The position numbers were made by a program, and so were the translations under genes. Below the pieces are notes generated by a model. It was not told where the DNA came from. It was given only the letters and a program-made list of their open reading frames with translations, and made no database searches. This document shows, piece by piece, positions 1-6,128 of a stretch of DNA of 16,409 nucleotides (the stretch's first letter is position 1; every line of letters starts with the position of its first letter). Origin of the DNA: DASWIV01 sp036397475 (GTDB lineage Bacteria > JAJVIF01 > JAPKYR01); NCBI GenBank assembly GCA_036397475.1, contig DASWIV010000311.1, positions 1-16,409 on the forward strand, in the 5' to 3' direction.

Positions 1-2
1 AT

Positions 3-125
3 GTTTCCGAAAATGAGATCGTGATAGAACTCACTACGGATAACGAGGATCTTATGGCAGTTTGTAGCATACACAAACGCAGTGTCAGCCCAGTTTGTGT
101 GTGTTCATTTGCAAAGCCTAAATAA
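3..125 (+). CDS. Possible 3' end of an unidentified gene entering from the left
   Basis: The reading frame that starts at base 3 is open from the window edge for 40 codons and stops with TAA at 123-125. The first half reads like an ordinary acidic protein (SENEIVIELTTDNEDLMAV). The last 20 residues are Cys/Ser/Lys-rich and run through a hairpin (66-105), which is unlike typical coding sequence. The frame would converge on flgI and overlap its last codons by 8 bases. I do not recognise the protein. The frame may be open by chance and the region may simply be the intergenic end of the flagellar cluster. Confidence 0.25.
   Translation, partial: VSENEIVIELTTDNEDLMAVCSIHKRSVSPVCVCSFAKPK
66..105. 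terminator. Hairpin downstream of flgI, possible terminator without a T-tract
   Basis: A perfect 8-bp stem (71-78 with 93-100, ACACAAAC/GTTTGTGT) extends outward to 13 bp with two G-T wobbles. The loop is 14 bases. It lies about 13 bases past the end of flgI in the direction of flgI transcription. No T-run follows on either strand, so this is not a classical intrinsic terminator. It could stabilise the 3' end of the transcript or act with Rho. Confidence 0.35.
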
Positions 126-1308
126 TTACCAGCTCCGCCTGTAATGCTCCGCTTGCGTCCAGCGCCTGGAAAATCGCCACTATATCCCTCGGTGTCGCCC
201 CGAGCGCGTTCAGCGCCGCTACCAGGTCTTCCGATGACAACCGTACAAACTGCGCCTGTCCTTCATTTACAGTAAGGCCGGAGTACGGCGCTGCCAGCGA
301 ATGTCCGCCTGAAAGGGGAGGGGGCTGGCTGACGTCATAGCCCTGGGTGACAGAAATTGATAAAGAACCATGTGCAATAGCGACCGGAATTATCTGTACA
401 CCGGCTCCCATGACAATCGTTCCGGTTCTTTCATTAATTATTACCCGGTTCGGAATATCCGGCGTGATCCTGAGGTTCTCTACTTCCGAGATGAACCTGA
501 CAATATCGTTTCTGTAATCTCGCGGTACACCTATCTCTACATTCGCAGCGTCACGGGCATAGACGTCAGTAGCGCTGGGAAACGACGCCGCGATCGCGTC
601 CCTTAAATTTATCGCGGTAGTGAAATCAGGATGCATCAGTACAAGTGTTAAAATCGCGTCCGGAGCAAGCTCAAAATCCACTTCTTTTTCAACGTACGCT
701 CCGCCGGGGATACGTCCGACAGTCAGGAAATTCGTCTGCTGCCTCGATGACGCTCCTCCGCCACCGCCGCCCGTCCCGAAGCCGGCGAGACTGATCGGGC
801 CCTGTGCAACCGCATAAATATCTCCGTTAGCCGCACGAAGCGGGGTCATTATCAGCACTCCGCCCTGAAGGCTTTCGGCGTCGCCCATCGCGCTGACCGT
901 TATATCAAGCGTGTCGCCTTCTCTCGCGAATGCCGGAAGGTCCGACGTGATCATGCATAACGCGAAATTATCTACCTTGATATCGTTTGGATCTGTCGGT
1001 ATTCCCGCCCGTTCCAGCATATTTGATATCGCCTGCGCGGTAAAATCGATCCTGGATGAGTTGTCGCCCGTTCCGGCAAGACCTGTGACCAGCCCAATTC
1101 CGTATAACTGGTTCCCCCTGACTCCAAGTACTCTAGCGACATCCTTGACCCTCACTTCCGGTGTTGCGGAATAATATTCCGGCTCCGCGAACTGCCAGTA
1201 TCCCTGCAGATTAACAGAATCGTCCTGCGAACGTGCAGGAGCGATCCCGATTAGCAGGAACCCGATCGCGAAGGTGAAAATTAATTTGATATGAAATTTC
1301 GGTTTCAT
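118..1308 (-). CDS. flgI: Flagellar P-ring protein FlgI
   Basis: This is the structural protein of the periplasmic P ring, which surrounds the flagellar rod at the peptidoglycan layer. After a signal peptide (hydrophobic core, cleavage likely after ...APARS), the mature protein shows the family landmark VKDVARVLGVRGNQLYGIGL followed by VTGLAGTGD, then NMLERAGI, a glycine-rich turn and VGRIPGGAYVEKEV. The frame is open upstream to 1359. I chose ATG at 1308 because it begins the signal peptide (MKPKFHIK) and lies 10 bases after the flgH stop, whereas the longer form would overlap flgH by 41 bases. The start gives 396 residues. About 24 residues (QDDSVNLQGYWQFAEPEYYS and on) separate the signal peptide from the conserved core, a short N-terminal extension compared with enteric FlgI. 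It is the last gene of the cluster, and no flgJ follows within the window. Confidence 0.95.
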   Translation of the reverse strand: MKPKFHIKLIFTFAIGFLLIGIAPARSQDDSVNLQGYWQFAEPEYYSATPEVRVKDVARVLGVRGNQLYGIGLVTGLAGTGDNSSRIDFTAQAISNMLERAGIPTDPNDIKVDNFALCMITSDLPAFAREGDTLDITVSAMGDAESLQGGVLIMTPLRAANGDIYAVAQGPISLAGFGTGGGGGGASSRQQTNFLTVGRIPGGAYVEKEVDFELAPDAILTLVLMHPDFTTAINLRDAIAASFPSATDVYARDAANVEIGVPRDYRNDIVRFISEVENLRITPDIPNRVIINERTGTIVMGAGVQIIPVAIAHGSLSISVTQGYDVSQPPPLSGGHSLAAPYSGLTVNEGQAQFVRLSSEDLVAALNALGATPRDIVAIFQALDASGALQAELVII

Positions 1309-1318
1309 TTTTATCGGC

Positions 1319-1927
1319 CTAGAAGAAGAAATTGAAGATCTTCGAAAGAATTCCGTCATGCTGCCTGTCGTTGATTATTCCTTCGCCTTCATAGATGAGT
1401 TCCATCTCGCTGATCTGGTAAGACATGACCGTGTTATCGGCTGAAATGTCCTGGGGCTGGATAACACCCCGGACCCCAAGTGTCGCTGTGTCTTCGGCGA
1501 TTGTGATGTCCCTGGCGGCTTCAATCAGCAGATTCCCATTTGGAAGAATGTCAGTTACAACAGCAGTTATACGTGTTGAAAATTGCCCACGAGCGGTTAC
1601 TTTTCCGTCACCCTGGAAATCTTCCGACGGTGTAAAGGTGAGGTCTTCAATCGGGGCTATGACATCCGGCATTCCGGCAACCCACTGTAAAAATCCCTTG
1701 ACAGTAAGTTCGCCATCCGTGTTAAGTGTTTTTCCCGTCTGGACACCGGCTTCATTCGACGCGCTGGTGGATTCCAGGACCACGATCGTTACCAGGTCCC
1801 CGATATCGTCCGCGCGCAGTGCTGTGAAGAGATCGCATCCATCCTCGTCGAACAGGCTGGTCGATTGGACCGGCATCGCGGCAAAAAATGAAATTGTTAA
1901 CAGCATCAGTACAAAAAAAGTTCTCAT
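1319..1927 (-). CDS. flgH: Flagellar L-ring protein FlgH, without a lipobox
   Basis: FlgH forms the outer-membrane L ring around the flagellar rod. The conserved elements are SLF near the mature N terminus, the DIGDLVTIVVLESTSASN segment, the mid-protein NGNLLIEAARDITI, GVIQPQDISADNTV and the C-terminal IYEGEGIINDRQ...ILSKIFNFFF. At 202 residues it is shorter than the enterobacterial protein because the stretch between signal peptide and SLF is missing. FlgH is usually a lipoprotein. Here the N-terminal hydrophobic segment (residues 4-18) is followed by AMPVQSTS, and the only Cys is residue 31 in DEDGCD, which is not a lipobox. The protein is therefore probably cleaved by signal peptidase I. 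An AGAGGAT-like ribosome-binding site lies about 8 bases before the ATG. It follows flgA after 59 bases and is 10 bases before flgI. Confidence 0.94.
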   Translation of the reverse strand: MRTFFVLMLLTISFFAAMPVQSTSLFDEDGCDLFTALRADDIGDLVTIVVLESTSASNEAGVQTGKTLNTDGELTVKGFLQWVAGMPDVIAPIEDLTFTPSEDFQGDGKVTARGQFSTRITAVVTDILPNGNLLIEAARDITIAEDTATLGVRGVIQPQDISADNTVMSYQISEMELIYEGEGIINDRQHDGILSKIFNFFF

Positions 1928-1940
1928 AACTCATCCTCTG

Positions 1941-1957
1941 GTCCCGTGTACCGGGAC
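1941..1957 (-). promoter_or_regulatory. Hairpin just upstream of the flgH ribosome-binding site
   Basis: GTCCCG (1941-1946) and CGGGAC (1952-1957) form a perfect 6-bp GC-rich stem with a 5-base loop, in the flgA-flgH gap. On the minus strand it sits immediately 5' of the flgH Shine-Dalgarno sequence. In an operon this could block 5'-3' decay or affect flgH translation. There is no T-run, so it is not a terminator. Confidence 0.4.
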
Positions 1958-1986
1958 ATATCATCTACCCATCAGGACCTTTACAC

Positions 1987-2733
1987 TTACAGTATTTTAA
2001 CTTCAGCCCGCGACTCTCCCGTTACTGTCGCGGTAATTATTGCATCGGAGTCAGGATTCCTTACACGGATCTCATCTCCAACCGCACCGGAATCCAGTGC
2101 GATTCCCTGCATCGTTATCGACGCAGCTCCAAGCTGAATAAAGACAATCACGGATTCCCCACGCTCTACCACGACAGGAAATTCAATCACTTCTTCACTG
2201 ATTATTCGTCCCGCTTGAATATTGACCTTCGCGGCTTTTCCGATAATCGTTCCGGGATCCATGACTATTTCATGCGACGGAAGGTTCCTCACTTCCACCG
2301 CGGCGAGTTCGATGTCCCCGTCGCCGATTATCTCTTCCCGGTCGATATCCCTCGTGGCTTTGTAAACATTCATCGAAACAGCGATATACGGACCCGGATC
2401 AAACCGCATGTAAAGTTCACCGCTGATAAATATCTCGACTGTCACCGCCCCGATATCCCTTAATCCGTTGGGCGTTCTCTCAAGCTTGCCGACAACGTCG
2501 ACTTGTCCCGTACGGTAAACCGTCGCGTCGGCCGGAGTGGATGTAATCTCAACGTTGCAGCCTGCCGACTTCCACGGCTCGCTTGTCAGATAAATATTCT
2601 GTGCCGTCGCCAGCAGCCATCCCGAATTAATTGTCTGGTAATCGGTAGCATACGTACGTGTGCTTCCCGAAAATAGCAAAAGCACCAGCACCGAGCCGGT
2701 TAAAACTAATCTGTAAATTTCTGTGTACTTCAT
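1987..2733 (-). CDS. flgA: Flagellar P-ring assembly chaperone FlgA
   Basis: FlgA is the periplasmic chaperone needed to assemble FlgI into the P ring. The N terminus is a signal peptide (hydrophobic residues about 9-22, then SGSTRTYA). The middle and C-terminal parts carry the SAF/ChapFlgA signature: VYKATRDIDREEIIGDGDIE, EVRNLPSHEIVMDPGTIIGK, AGRIISEEVIEFPVVVERGE, then the closing beta segment ITMQGIALDSGAVGDEIRVR and NPDSDAIITATVTGE. The length of 248 aa is normal for the two-part form with an N-terminal domain before SAF. It starts at ATG 2733 with an AAGAAG-type ribosome-binding site about 6 bases upstream. It is separated from flgG by a 330-base repeat-rich gap, so it could have its own promoter, though I see no convincing one. 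Confidence 0.92.
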   Translation of the reverse strand: MKYTEIYRLVLTGSVLVLLLFSGSTRTYATDYQTINSGWLLATAQNIYLTSEPWKSAGCNVEITSTPADATVYRTGQVDVVGKLERTPNGLRDIGAVTVEIFISGELYMRFDPGPYIAVSMNVYKATRDIDREEIIGDGDIELAAVEVRNLPSHEIVMDPGTIIGKAAKVNIQAGRIISEEVIEFPVVVERGESVIVFIQLGAASITMQGIALDSGAVGDEIRVRNPDSDAIITATVTGESRAEVKIL

Positions 2734-2755
2734 TATTTCTTCTTGCGATCCCTCT

Positions 2756-2910
2756 GATCAAAGGGGAAAGGGGAGGAGATTTAGCTTTAATTGTTAGTTG
2801 ATGACGTGAGCTTCTTTACGGCGGACCAATTTTTTACCCCCTCCCGGGTATTTTATTTCGATCCGGCGTATTCCGCCTCTCGCCCTGGGTTAAAGACTCT
2901 CCTCCCCTCC
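2756..2910. repeat. Imperfect inverted repeat in the flgG-flgA gap
   Basis: This belongs to a 330-base stretch without a gene (2734-3063). GGGGAGGAGA at 2770-2779 is the exact reverse complement of TCTCCTCCCC at 2898-2907, and the match extends by one more pair and, more loosely, into flanking AAGGGG and TTTAA-like bases. The arms lie about 118 bases apart and the middle holds a further CTCCCGGG. The structure resembles REP/BIME-type or MITE-like intergenic palindromes. Its function is unknown. Confidence 0.45.
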
Positions 2911-2955
2911 CTTGTGGTTAAAATTATGTGCCTGTCGACCCTCCTTCTTTTATCT

Positions 2956-3016
2956 CCCGGGAACCCTTCGCTTGATTGCCCCTAACTTTGCCATTATTCC
3001 GATAAGGGTTCCCGGG
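2956..3016. repeat. Perfect 13-bp inverted repeat with 35-base loop
   Basis: CCCGGGAACCCTT (2956-2968) and AAGGGTTCCCGGG (3004-3016) are exact reverse complements. The structure lies about 50 bases past the flgG stop on the minus strand. A T7 run follows on the plus strand (3022-3028), but there is no plus-strand gene to terminate. On the minus strand the distal side is purine-rich, so it is not an intrinsic terminator for flgG. It may be an mRNA-stabilising stem between flgG and flgA, or a dispersed palindromic repeat. Confidence 0.6.
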
Positions 3017-3063
3017 CTACATTTTTTTCGGAAATCCAAGCTCGAAGGATTCCCGGAAAATAA

Positions 3064-3852
3064 TTACCTCGCGAGATTATTCGCGATATTCAACAGCTGA
3101 TCGGCGACATCGACAGCCCTCGAGTTCGTCTCGAATGCCCTCTGGGCGACAATCAGCTCTATAAGTTCATCAACAATCGATACGTTGCTTGATTCGATGA
3201 ATCCCTGTGCGATATTTCCAAAGCCTTCCTCGCCAGGTGTGCCCGTGACAGCGTCTCCCGACGCGTCTGTTTCTCTGAATAAATTCTGTCCTATTGTTTC
3301 CAGGCCGGCTTCGTTCTGGAATCGCACCAGCTGGATCTGCCCGACCTGTGTGAGTGTGGTATCCGCACCTACAAGTACAGCGACTGTACCGTCCTGTGAA
3401 ACCTCAATTCTCACGGCGTCCGCCGGGACCGAGATCGCCGGATCGACAAATAATCCATCGGATGTGACTATATTGCCGTCTGCATCCAGTTTAAAAGTGC
3501 CGTCCCTTGTATAAGCGGCGGACCCGTCCTGCAGAGTGACCTGGAAAAATCCATCGCCATTGATCATCAGATCGAGCGGATTTCCCGTCTGCTGCGCTCC
3601 GCCGACCAGGAATAATTTCTGGGTCGCTATCGGCCTTACACCGTGTCCAACCCTCAGGCTGTTCGGAACCATGGAGCCTGTAAGTGTTGTTTGTCCAGCT
3701 CGTCGGAACGTCTGGTAAAGGAGATCCTGGAAATTCAACCTGTCCCTTTTGAAACCGGGCGTGTTGGCGTTGGCGATATTGTTCGCGATGACATCGGTGT
3801 TCATCTGTTGAGCTTGCAGCCCGGTCGCCGCTGTGTAAAGTGCACGAATCAT
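3064..3852 (-). CDS. flgG: Flagellar distal rod protein FlgG
   Basis: FlgG makes the distal rod that crosses the periplasm and outer membrane. The 262-residue length is exactly typical. The N-terminal rod signature MIRALYTAATGLQAQQMNTD with VIANNIANANTPGFKRDR is intact, followed by the L-shaped FlgG-specific segment (NFQDLLYQTFRRAG), LMINGDGFFQV, the DGS-AYTRDGTFKLDADG repeat and the C-terminal coiled segment SNVSIVDELIELIVAQRAFE, then TNSRAVDVADQLLNIANNLA. It begins at ATG 3852 with a GAGAGGA-type ribosome-binding site. Its upstream neighbour is the 32-residue membrane ORF, 34 bases away. It is downstream of flgF in the same cluster. Confidence 0.97.
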   Translation of the reverse strand: MIRALYTAATGLQAQQMNTDVIANNIANANTPGFKRDRLNFQDLLYQTFRRAGQTTLTGSMVPNSLRVGHGVRPIATQKLFLVGGAQQTGNPLDLMINGDGFFQVTLQDGSAAYTRDGTFKLDADGNIVTSDGLFVDPAISVPADAVRIEVSQDGTVAVLVGADTTLTQVGQIQLVRFQNEAGLETIGQNLFRETDASGDAVTGTPGEEGFGNIAQGFIESSNVSIVDELIELIVAQRAFETNSRAVDVADQLLNIANNLAR

Positions 3853-3886
3853 TCTTTCTATTCCTCTCCGTTTAACCGGGTTTTCC

Positions 3887-3985
3887 TCAGTAACCCGACG
3901 GGACAGTCAGAAGGTACATCGCCGCAAGAATCGCCCAGACGCACCAGTCGATAAACGTCTCACGAATTCTCTGGATTTTGAGCAT
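3887..3985 (-). CDS. Small 32-residue membrane protein ORF between flgF and flgG
   Basis: I do not recognise this gene. A GGAGGG ribosome-binding site (3989-3994) lies 3 bases before ATG 3985, and the frame ends in TGA at 3887-3889, only 34 bases before flgG. The product starts with a basic amphipathic stretch (MLKIQRIRETFIDW) and continues with an uninterrupted hydrophobic segment (CVWAILAAMYLLTV, then PSGY). That is one probable membrane helix at about residues 13-28 with the positive N terminus inside. The frame stays open upstream to another ATG at 4018 (adding MGVGARCHGGK), but the ribosome-binding site favours the shorter form. It lies inside the rod gene cluster and is probably translated with flgF and flgG. 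It could be a chance ORF, but the strong ribosome-binding site, the membrane-helix composition and the tight placement argue for a real gene. Confidence 0.6.
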   Translation of the reverse strand: MLKIQRIRETFIDWCVWAILAAMYLLTVPSGY

Positions 3986-4081
3986 TTTCCCTCCGTGACA
4001 CCGGGCTCCCACTCCCATGTGCCGGTCTATATTTTATGCTCATCCTCGAAACTGACTATCGTAAAAAATTATTTTTTCAAT

Positions 4082-4873
4082 CTAAGCGGGGAGACGACCC
4101 AGTTCTCCCGATACTCTGCTCATGCTGTCATTAAACATATCGACAGCTCTCGCCGCGGCTTCATAGGCACGCTGTGAAGAAATCAGCCTGACCAGGCTCA
4201 TGATCGGATCGACATTACTCGCCTCGATAGAACCCTGTTCAATTGAAGTGGAAGGCGATGGGGTCGCTGAATTCTGAGTGGGATCCATCTGCATGAAGAG
4301 CGTATATCCCTGCTTTTCGATGGATGACAGATCCTGGAACTCGACAATTTGTATGCGTCCGGTTGGTGCCCCATCCTGGCGGATCTCGCCGTCCTGGTTA
4401 ACCTGTATCTGTGATGTTGAATTCAATCTGATTGGCGAATTGTCCGTACCCAGGACGTTGTATCCTTCCTGGGTGATCAATTCTCCGGTCTCGGAAAGCG
4501 ATAATGCCCCGTTACGTGTGTAACGGTCGCCGTTTTCAGTTCGCACAACAAAAAATCCGGGTCCGTTCAGATACAGGTCGAGTGGATTCCCGGTGAGTTT
4601 AGGACGTCCCTGCTGAAAATCCACAAATTCGGTCTCTGTTGCGAATCCGCCGAGATTCATCACTCCGATCTTTGGCGGATTGAAAGGGATAGGTTTCGGC
4701 TCATTCCCGTAATCGTTCATGCGGGTGATGAGCATGTCTCCGAATGAACGCAACGCGACACGGTCACGCTTGAATCCGTCGGTCGAGACGTTAGCGAGAT
4801 TATTCGAGATAACCTCGACCTCATGTTCCCGATATCGCATTGCGTTTGCGGCTGCGTAGAGTCCTCGAAGCAT
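4082..4873 (-). CDS. flgF: Flagellar proximal rod protein FlgF
   Basis: FlgF is a proximal rod component of the flagellar basal body. The N-terminal rod signature is MLRGLYAAANAMRYREHEVE followed by VISNNLANVSTDGFKRDR. The middle has the hook/rod fold motif LDLYLNGPGFFVV...GDRYTRNGALSLSETGELI, and the C terminus has GSIEASNVDPIMSLVRLISS-QRAYEAAARAVDMFNDSM. At 263 residues the length is normal. Compared with FlgG it lacks the long FQDLLYQT insert and has the shorter RSFGDMLITRM, which is why I call it FlgF; the two are paralogues and names vary outside enterics. It begins at ATG 4873 with GGTGAG a few bases upstream. A sigma-28-like promoter lies about 40 bases upstream, and gene A ends 85 bases upstream. 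Confidence 0.9.
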   Translation of the reverse strand: MLRGLYAAANAMRYREHEVEVISNNLANVSTDGFKRDRVALRSFGDMLITRMNDYGNEPKPIPFNPPKIGVMNLGGFATETEFVDFQQGRPKLTGNPLDLYLNGPGFFVVRTENGDRYTRNGALSLSETGELITQEGYNVLGTDNSPIRLNSTSQIQVNQDGEIRQDGAPTGRIQIVEFQDLSSIEKQGYTLFMQMDPTQNSATPSPSTSIEQGSIEASNVDPIMSLVRLISSQRAYEAAARAVDMFNDSMSRVSGELGRLPA

Positions 4874-4885
4874 ATGCTCACCATT

Positions 4886-4901
4886 CCCGCGCGACGGCGG
4901 G
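4886..4901 (-). promoter_or_regulatory. Small hairpin in the flgF 5' leader
   Basis: CCCGC (4886-4890) pairs with GCGGG (4897-4901) around a 6-base loop, directly upstream of the flgF ribosome-binding site on the minus strand. If the sigma-28-like promoter at 4913-4940 is used, this stem would form the very 5' end of the flgF transcript and could protect it from decay. The stem is short, so this is tentative. Confidence 0.3.
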
Positions 4902-4912
4902 TAATATATGGT

Positions 4913-4940
4913 TTATCGGCTGAATTCAGATGTAACTGTA
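4913..4940 (-). promoter_or_regulatory. Sigma-28 (FliA)-like promoter for flgF
   Basis: On the minus strand the octamer GCCGATAA (4913-4920) is an exact match to the sigma-28 -10 consensus. Upstream, after 12 bases, is TACAGTTA (4933-4940), matching 6 of 8 positions of the TAAAGTTT -35 consensus; the usual spacer is 11. It lies in the 85-base gap between gene A and flgF, with the predicted start about 30 bases before the flgF ATG. That would allow flgF and the genes after it to be transcribed separately from A and B. Confidence 0.5.
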
Positions 4941-4958
4941 GGGGAAATGGGGATAATT

Positions 4959-5555
4959 TCAGAATGATGTGTAATTTATCGAGCTGTCGGATTTCTTTCC
5001 GGCATTGTTAATACTATCGACCTGATCTTTCAGATCGATAGCTTTCATTGCCACGGCTACCAGAAAATCGAATTCCTCTACCTTTTCCCTGTTCCCGGAC
5101 GCGACCGCGATCTCTCTGAGCGACAACGCCAGCTTATGTGCTTCCTCAGGTCTTCCTTCGTCAATCAGCTTGTTTACATCAGGCGACAACTCCCCGGCTT
5201 TCCTGGAAATTGTGAGCTCATGCTGATTATATTCGGTTCCCTGCCTGTCCTGGAACTGTACTTTCATTACAGCCCGGTTCTTATATGTGAACCTGGTTAT
5301 GACCTGATCGTACACGATGTAATAAATAACACCGTAAATGTGTGCAACGAAAAATAGCAGCCACCACCAGTACGTGTTCCCGTAATGCTTTCCCGGCATC
5401 TCCGCGATAAACCTGGTGAGTATGGCATACATTGCCACAAGGCTGATTGCTACCGTTGCGGAACCTACACTGGTACCGTCATAACCGCCCCCGTAAGTCC
5501 CCGGGATCAGGGTGACATAATACGCCAGCGGGTGTATGAAGAATAACGGCTCCAT
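4959..5555 (-). CDS. Unrecognised membrane protein A, two-helix family with C-terminal helical domain
   Basis: I do not recognise this family. The 198-residue protein has a hydrophobic N terminus with His8-Pro9, then two probable membrane helices: about residues 33-50, ending in R48-F-I-A-E52-M-P54-G55, and about residues 64-86, beginning with W64-W65 and holding H72-x-x-G75 and Y78-Y79. These features recur at matching spacing in proteins B and C of this window. Unlike those, A continues with about 110 polar residues that look helical (KLIDEGRPEEAHKLALSLRE and following), reminiscent of a single TPR-like hairpin, and ends SSINYTSF. The only ribosome-binding-like sequence (GAGGT) is rather far, 13 bases, from ATG 5555. 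It sits 51 bases after B and 85 bases before flgF on the same strand. Confidence 0.85.
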   Translation of the reverse strand: MEPLFFIHPLAYYVTLIPGTYGGGYDGTSVGSATVAISLVAMYAILTRFIAEMPGKHYGNTYWWWLLFFVAHIYGVIYYIVYDQVITRFTYKNRAVMKVQFQDRQGTEYNQHELTISRKAGELSPDVNKLIDEGRPEEAHKLALSLREIAVASGNREKVEEFDFLVAVAMKAIDLKDQVDSINNAGKKSDSSINYTSF

Positions 5556-5606
5556 ATTGGATAATTTTACCTCAATATTTGTTTTAATGAGAATATTGGC
5601 AAAATT

Positions 5607-5969
5607 TTAGCGCAGGAGCGGTGGTTTTGCGCGACCGAGCCTTGAAGGAAAATCATCGAATCGCCTGCGCTTTTCCATTCTTTTCTGATGCTGGAAATCT
5701 CTTCCGATGATAAGATAGAGTGCGTAAAACAAAAATCCCAAGACATGCAGAAATGAGAATAAAAGCCACCAGCAGGTCATGTTTCCATGCTGGCGTCCGG
5801 GCTCTTCAGCCACATACCTCATTATCATTATCCACATGGCTGTTCCCAGGACCCCGAAAACTTTCCAGACCGCCACATCGGCGACCGAGAAATCCATAGT
5901 CGACGAGTAGTTCGTGACTAAGAAAACGGGATGTGCGCAAAGCAAATTGTCGATAATAAATTCCACCAT
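5607..5969 (-). CDS. Unrecognised small membrane protein B, paralogue of A and C
   Basis: A 120-residue protein of no family I recognise. His13-Pro14 lies in a hydrophobic N terminus. Helix 1 (about 34-50) ends in R51-Y-V-A-E55-E-P57-G58, followed by H61-G62. Helix 2 (about 66-88) starts W67-W68-L-L-F and holds H75-x-x-G78 and F81-Y82. A strongly basic cytoplasmic-type tail follows (HQKRMEKRRR) and ends in FPSRLGRAKPPLLR, matching the tail of protein C (IPSGSGKGKPP). Identical length and architecture with C argue for a real paralogue pair. It is the first minus-strand gene after the divergent gap with lysC and is probably expressed with A. No strong ribosome-binding site is visible; AGAG lies 5-8 bases before the ATG. 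Confidence 0.85.
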   Translation of the reverse strand: MVEFIIDNLLCAHPVFLVTNYSSTMDFSVADVAVWKVFGVLGTAMWIMIMRYVAEEPGRQHGNMTCWWLLFSFLHVLGFLFYALYLIIGRDFQHQKRMEKRRRFDDFPSRLGRAKPPLLR

Positions 5970-6085
5970 TACGCTCTAATATCGATATTTAACCATAGTA
6001 TTTTATATAACAGTTTTAAATTATCTTTATCCTGAGTTTAATTATGTCCAGGTTCGCGAATGGACTTCCGAAAATCCCGTACATC

Positions 6086-6114
6086 TTTAACGAACATATC
6101 CACTCACGTATAAT
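6086..6114 (+). promoter_or_regulatory. Possible sigma-70-type promoter for lysC
   Basis: TATAAT at 6109-6114 is a perfect -10 box. TTTAAC at 6086-6091, 17 bases upstream, matches the -35 consensus at only 3 of 6 positions. Predicted initiation near 6121 would give a leader of about 8 bases before the lysC ATG at 6129, which is very short. No good ribosome-binding site is present, so lysC may be near-leaderless, or the box may be a chance match in AT-rich DNA. Confidence 0.35.
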
Positions 6115-6128
6115 GGAATCTATTAAAT

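Noticed and set aside
1..70. Minus-strand frame from ATG at 70 to the left edge, as the start of flgJ
   Set aside because: The 23 residues (Ser/Ile-rich) do not resemble the FlgJ N terminus and there is no ribosome-binding site.
1311..1318. GCCGATAA on the minus strand just before flgI, as a sigma-28 promoter
   Set aside because: It ends 3 bases before the flgI ATG and has no -35 box upstream; it is the end of the flgH-flgI junction. Another exact copy lies in flgH codons (1434-1441), so the octamer alone is not enough.
1425..2000. 191-codon plus-strand frame antisense to flgH
   Set aside because: Ser/Thr/Val/Pro-rich composition is typical of an antisense shadow, and flgH on the other strand is unmistakable.
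2912..3100. Plus-strand frames of about 60 codons in the flgG-flgA gap
   Set aside because: They cross the inverted repeats, have no ribosome-binding site, and one runs into flgG antisense.
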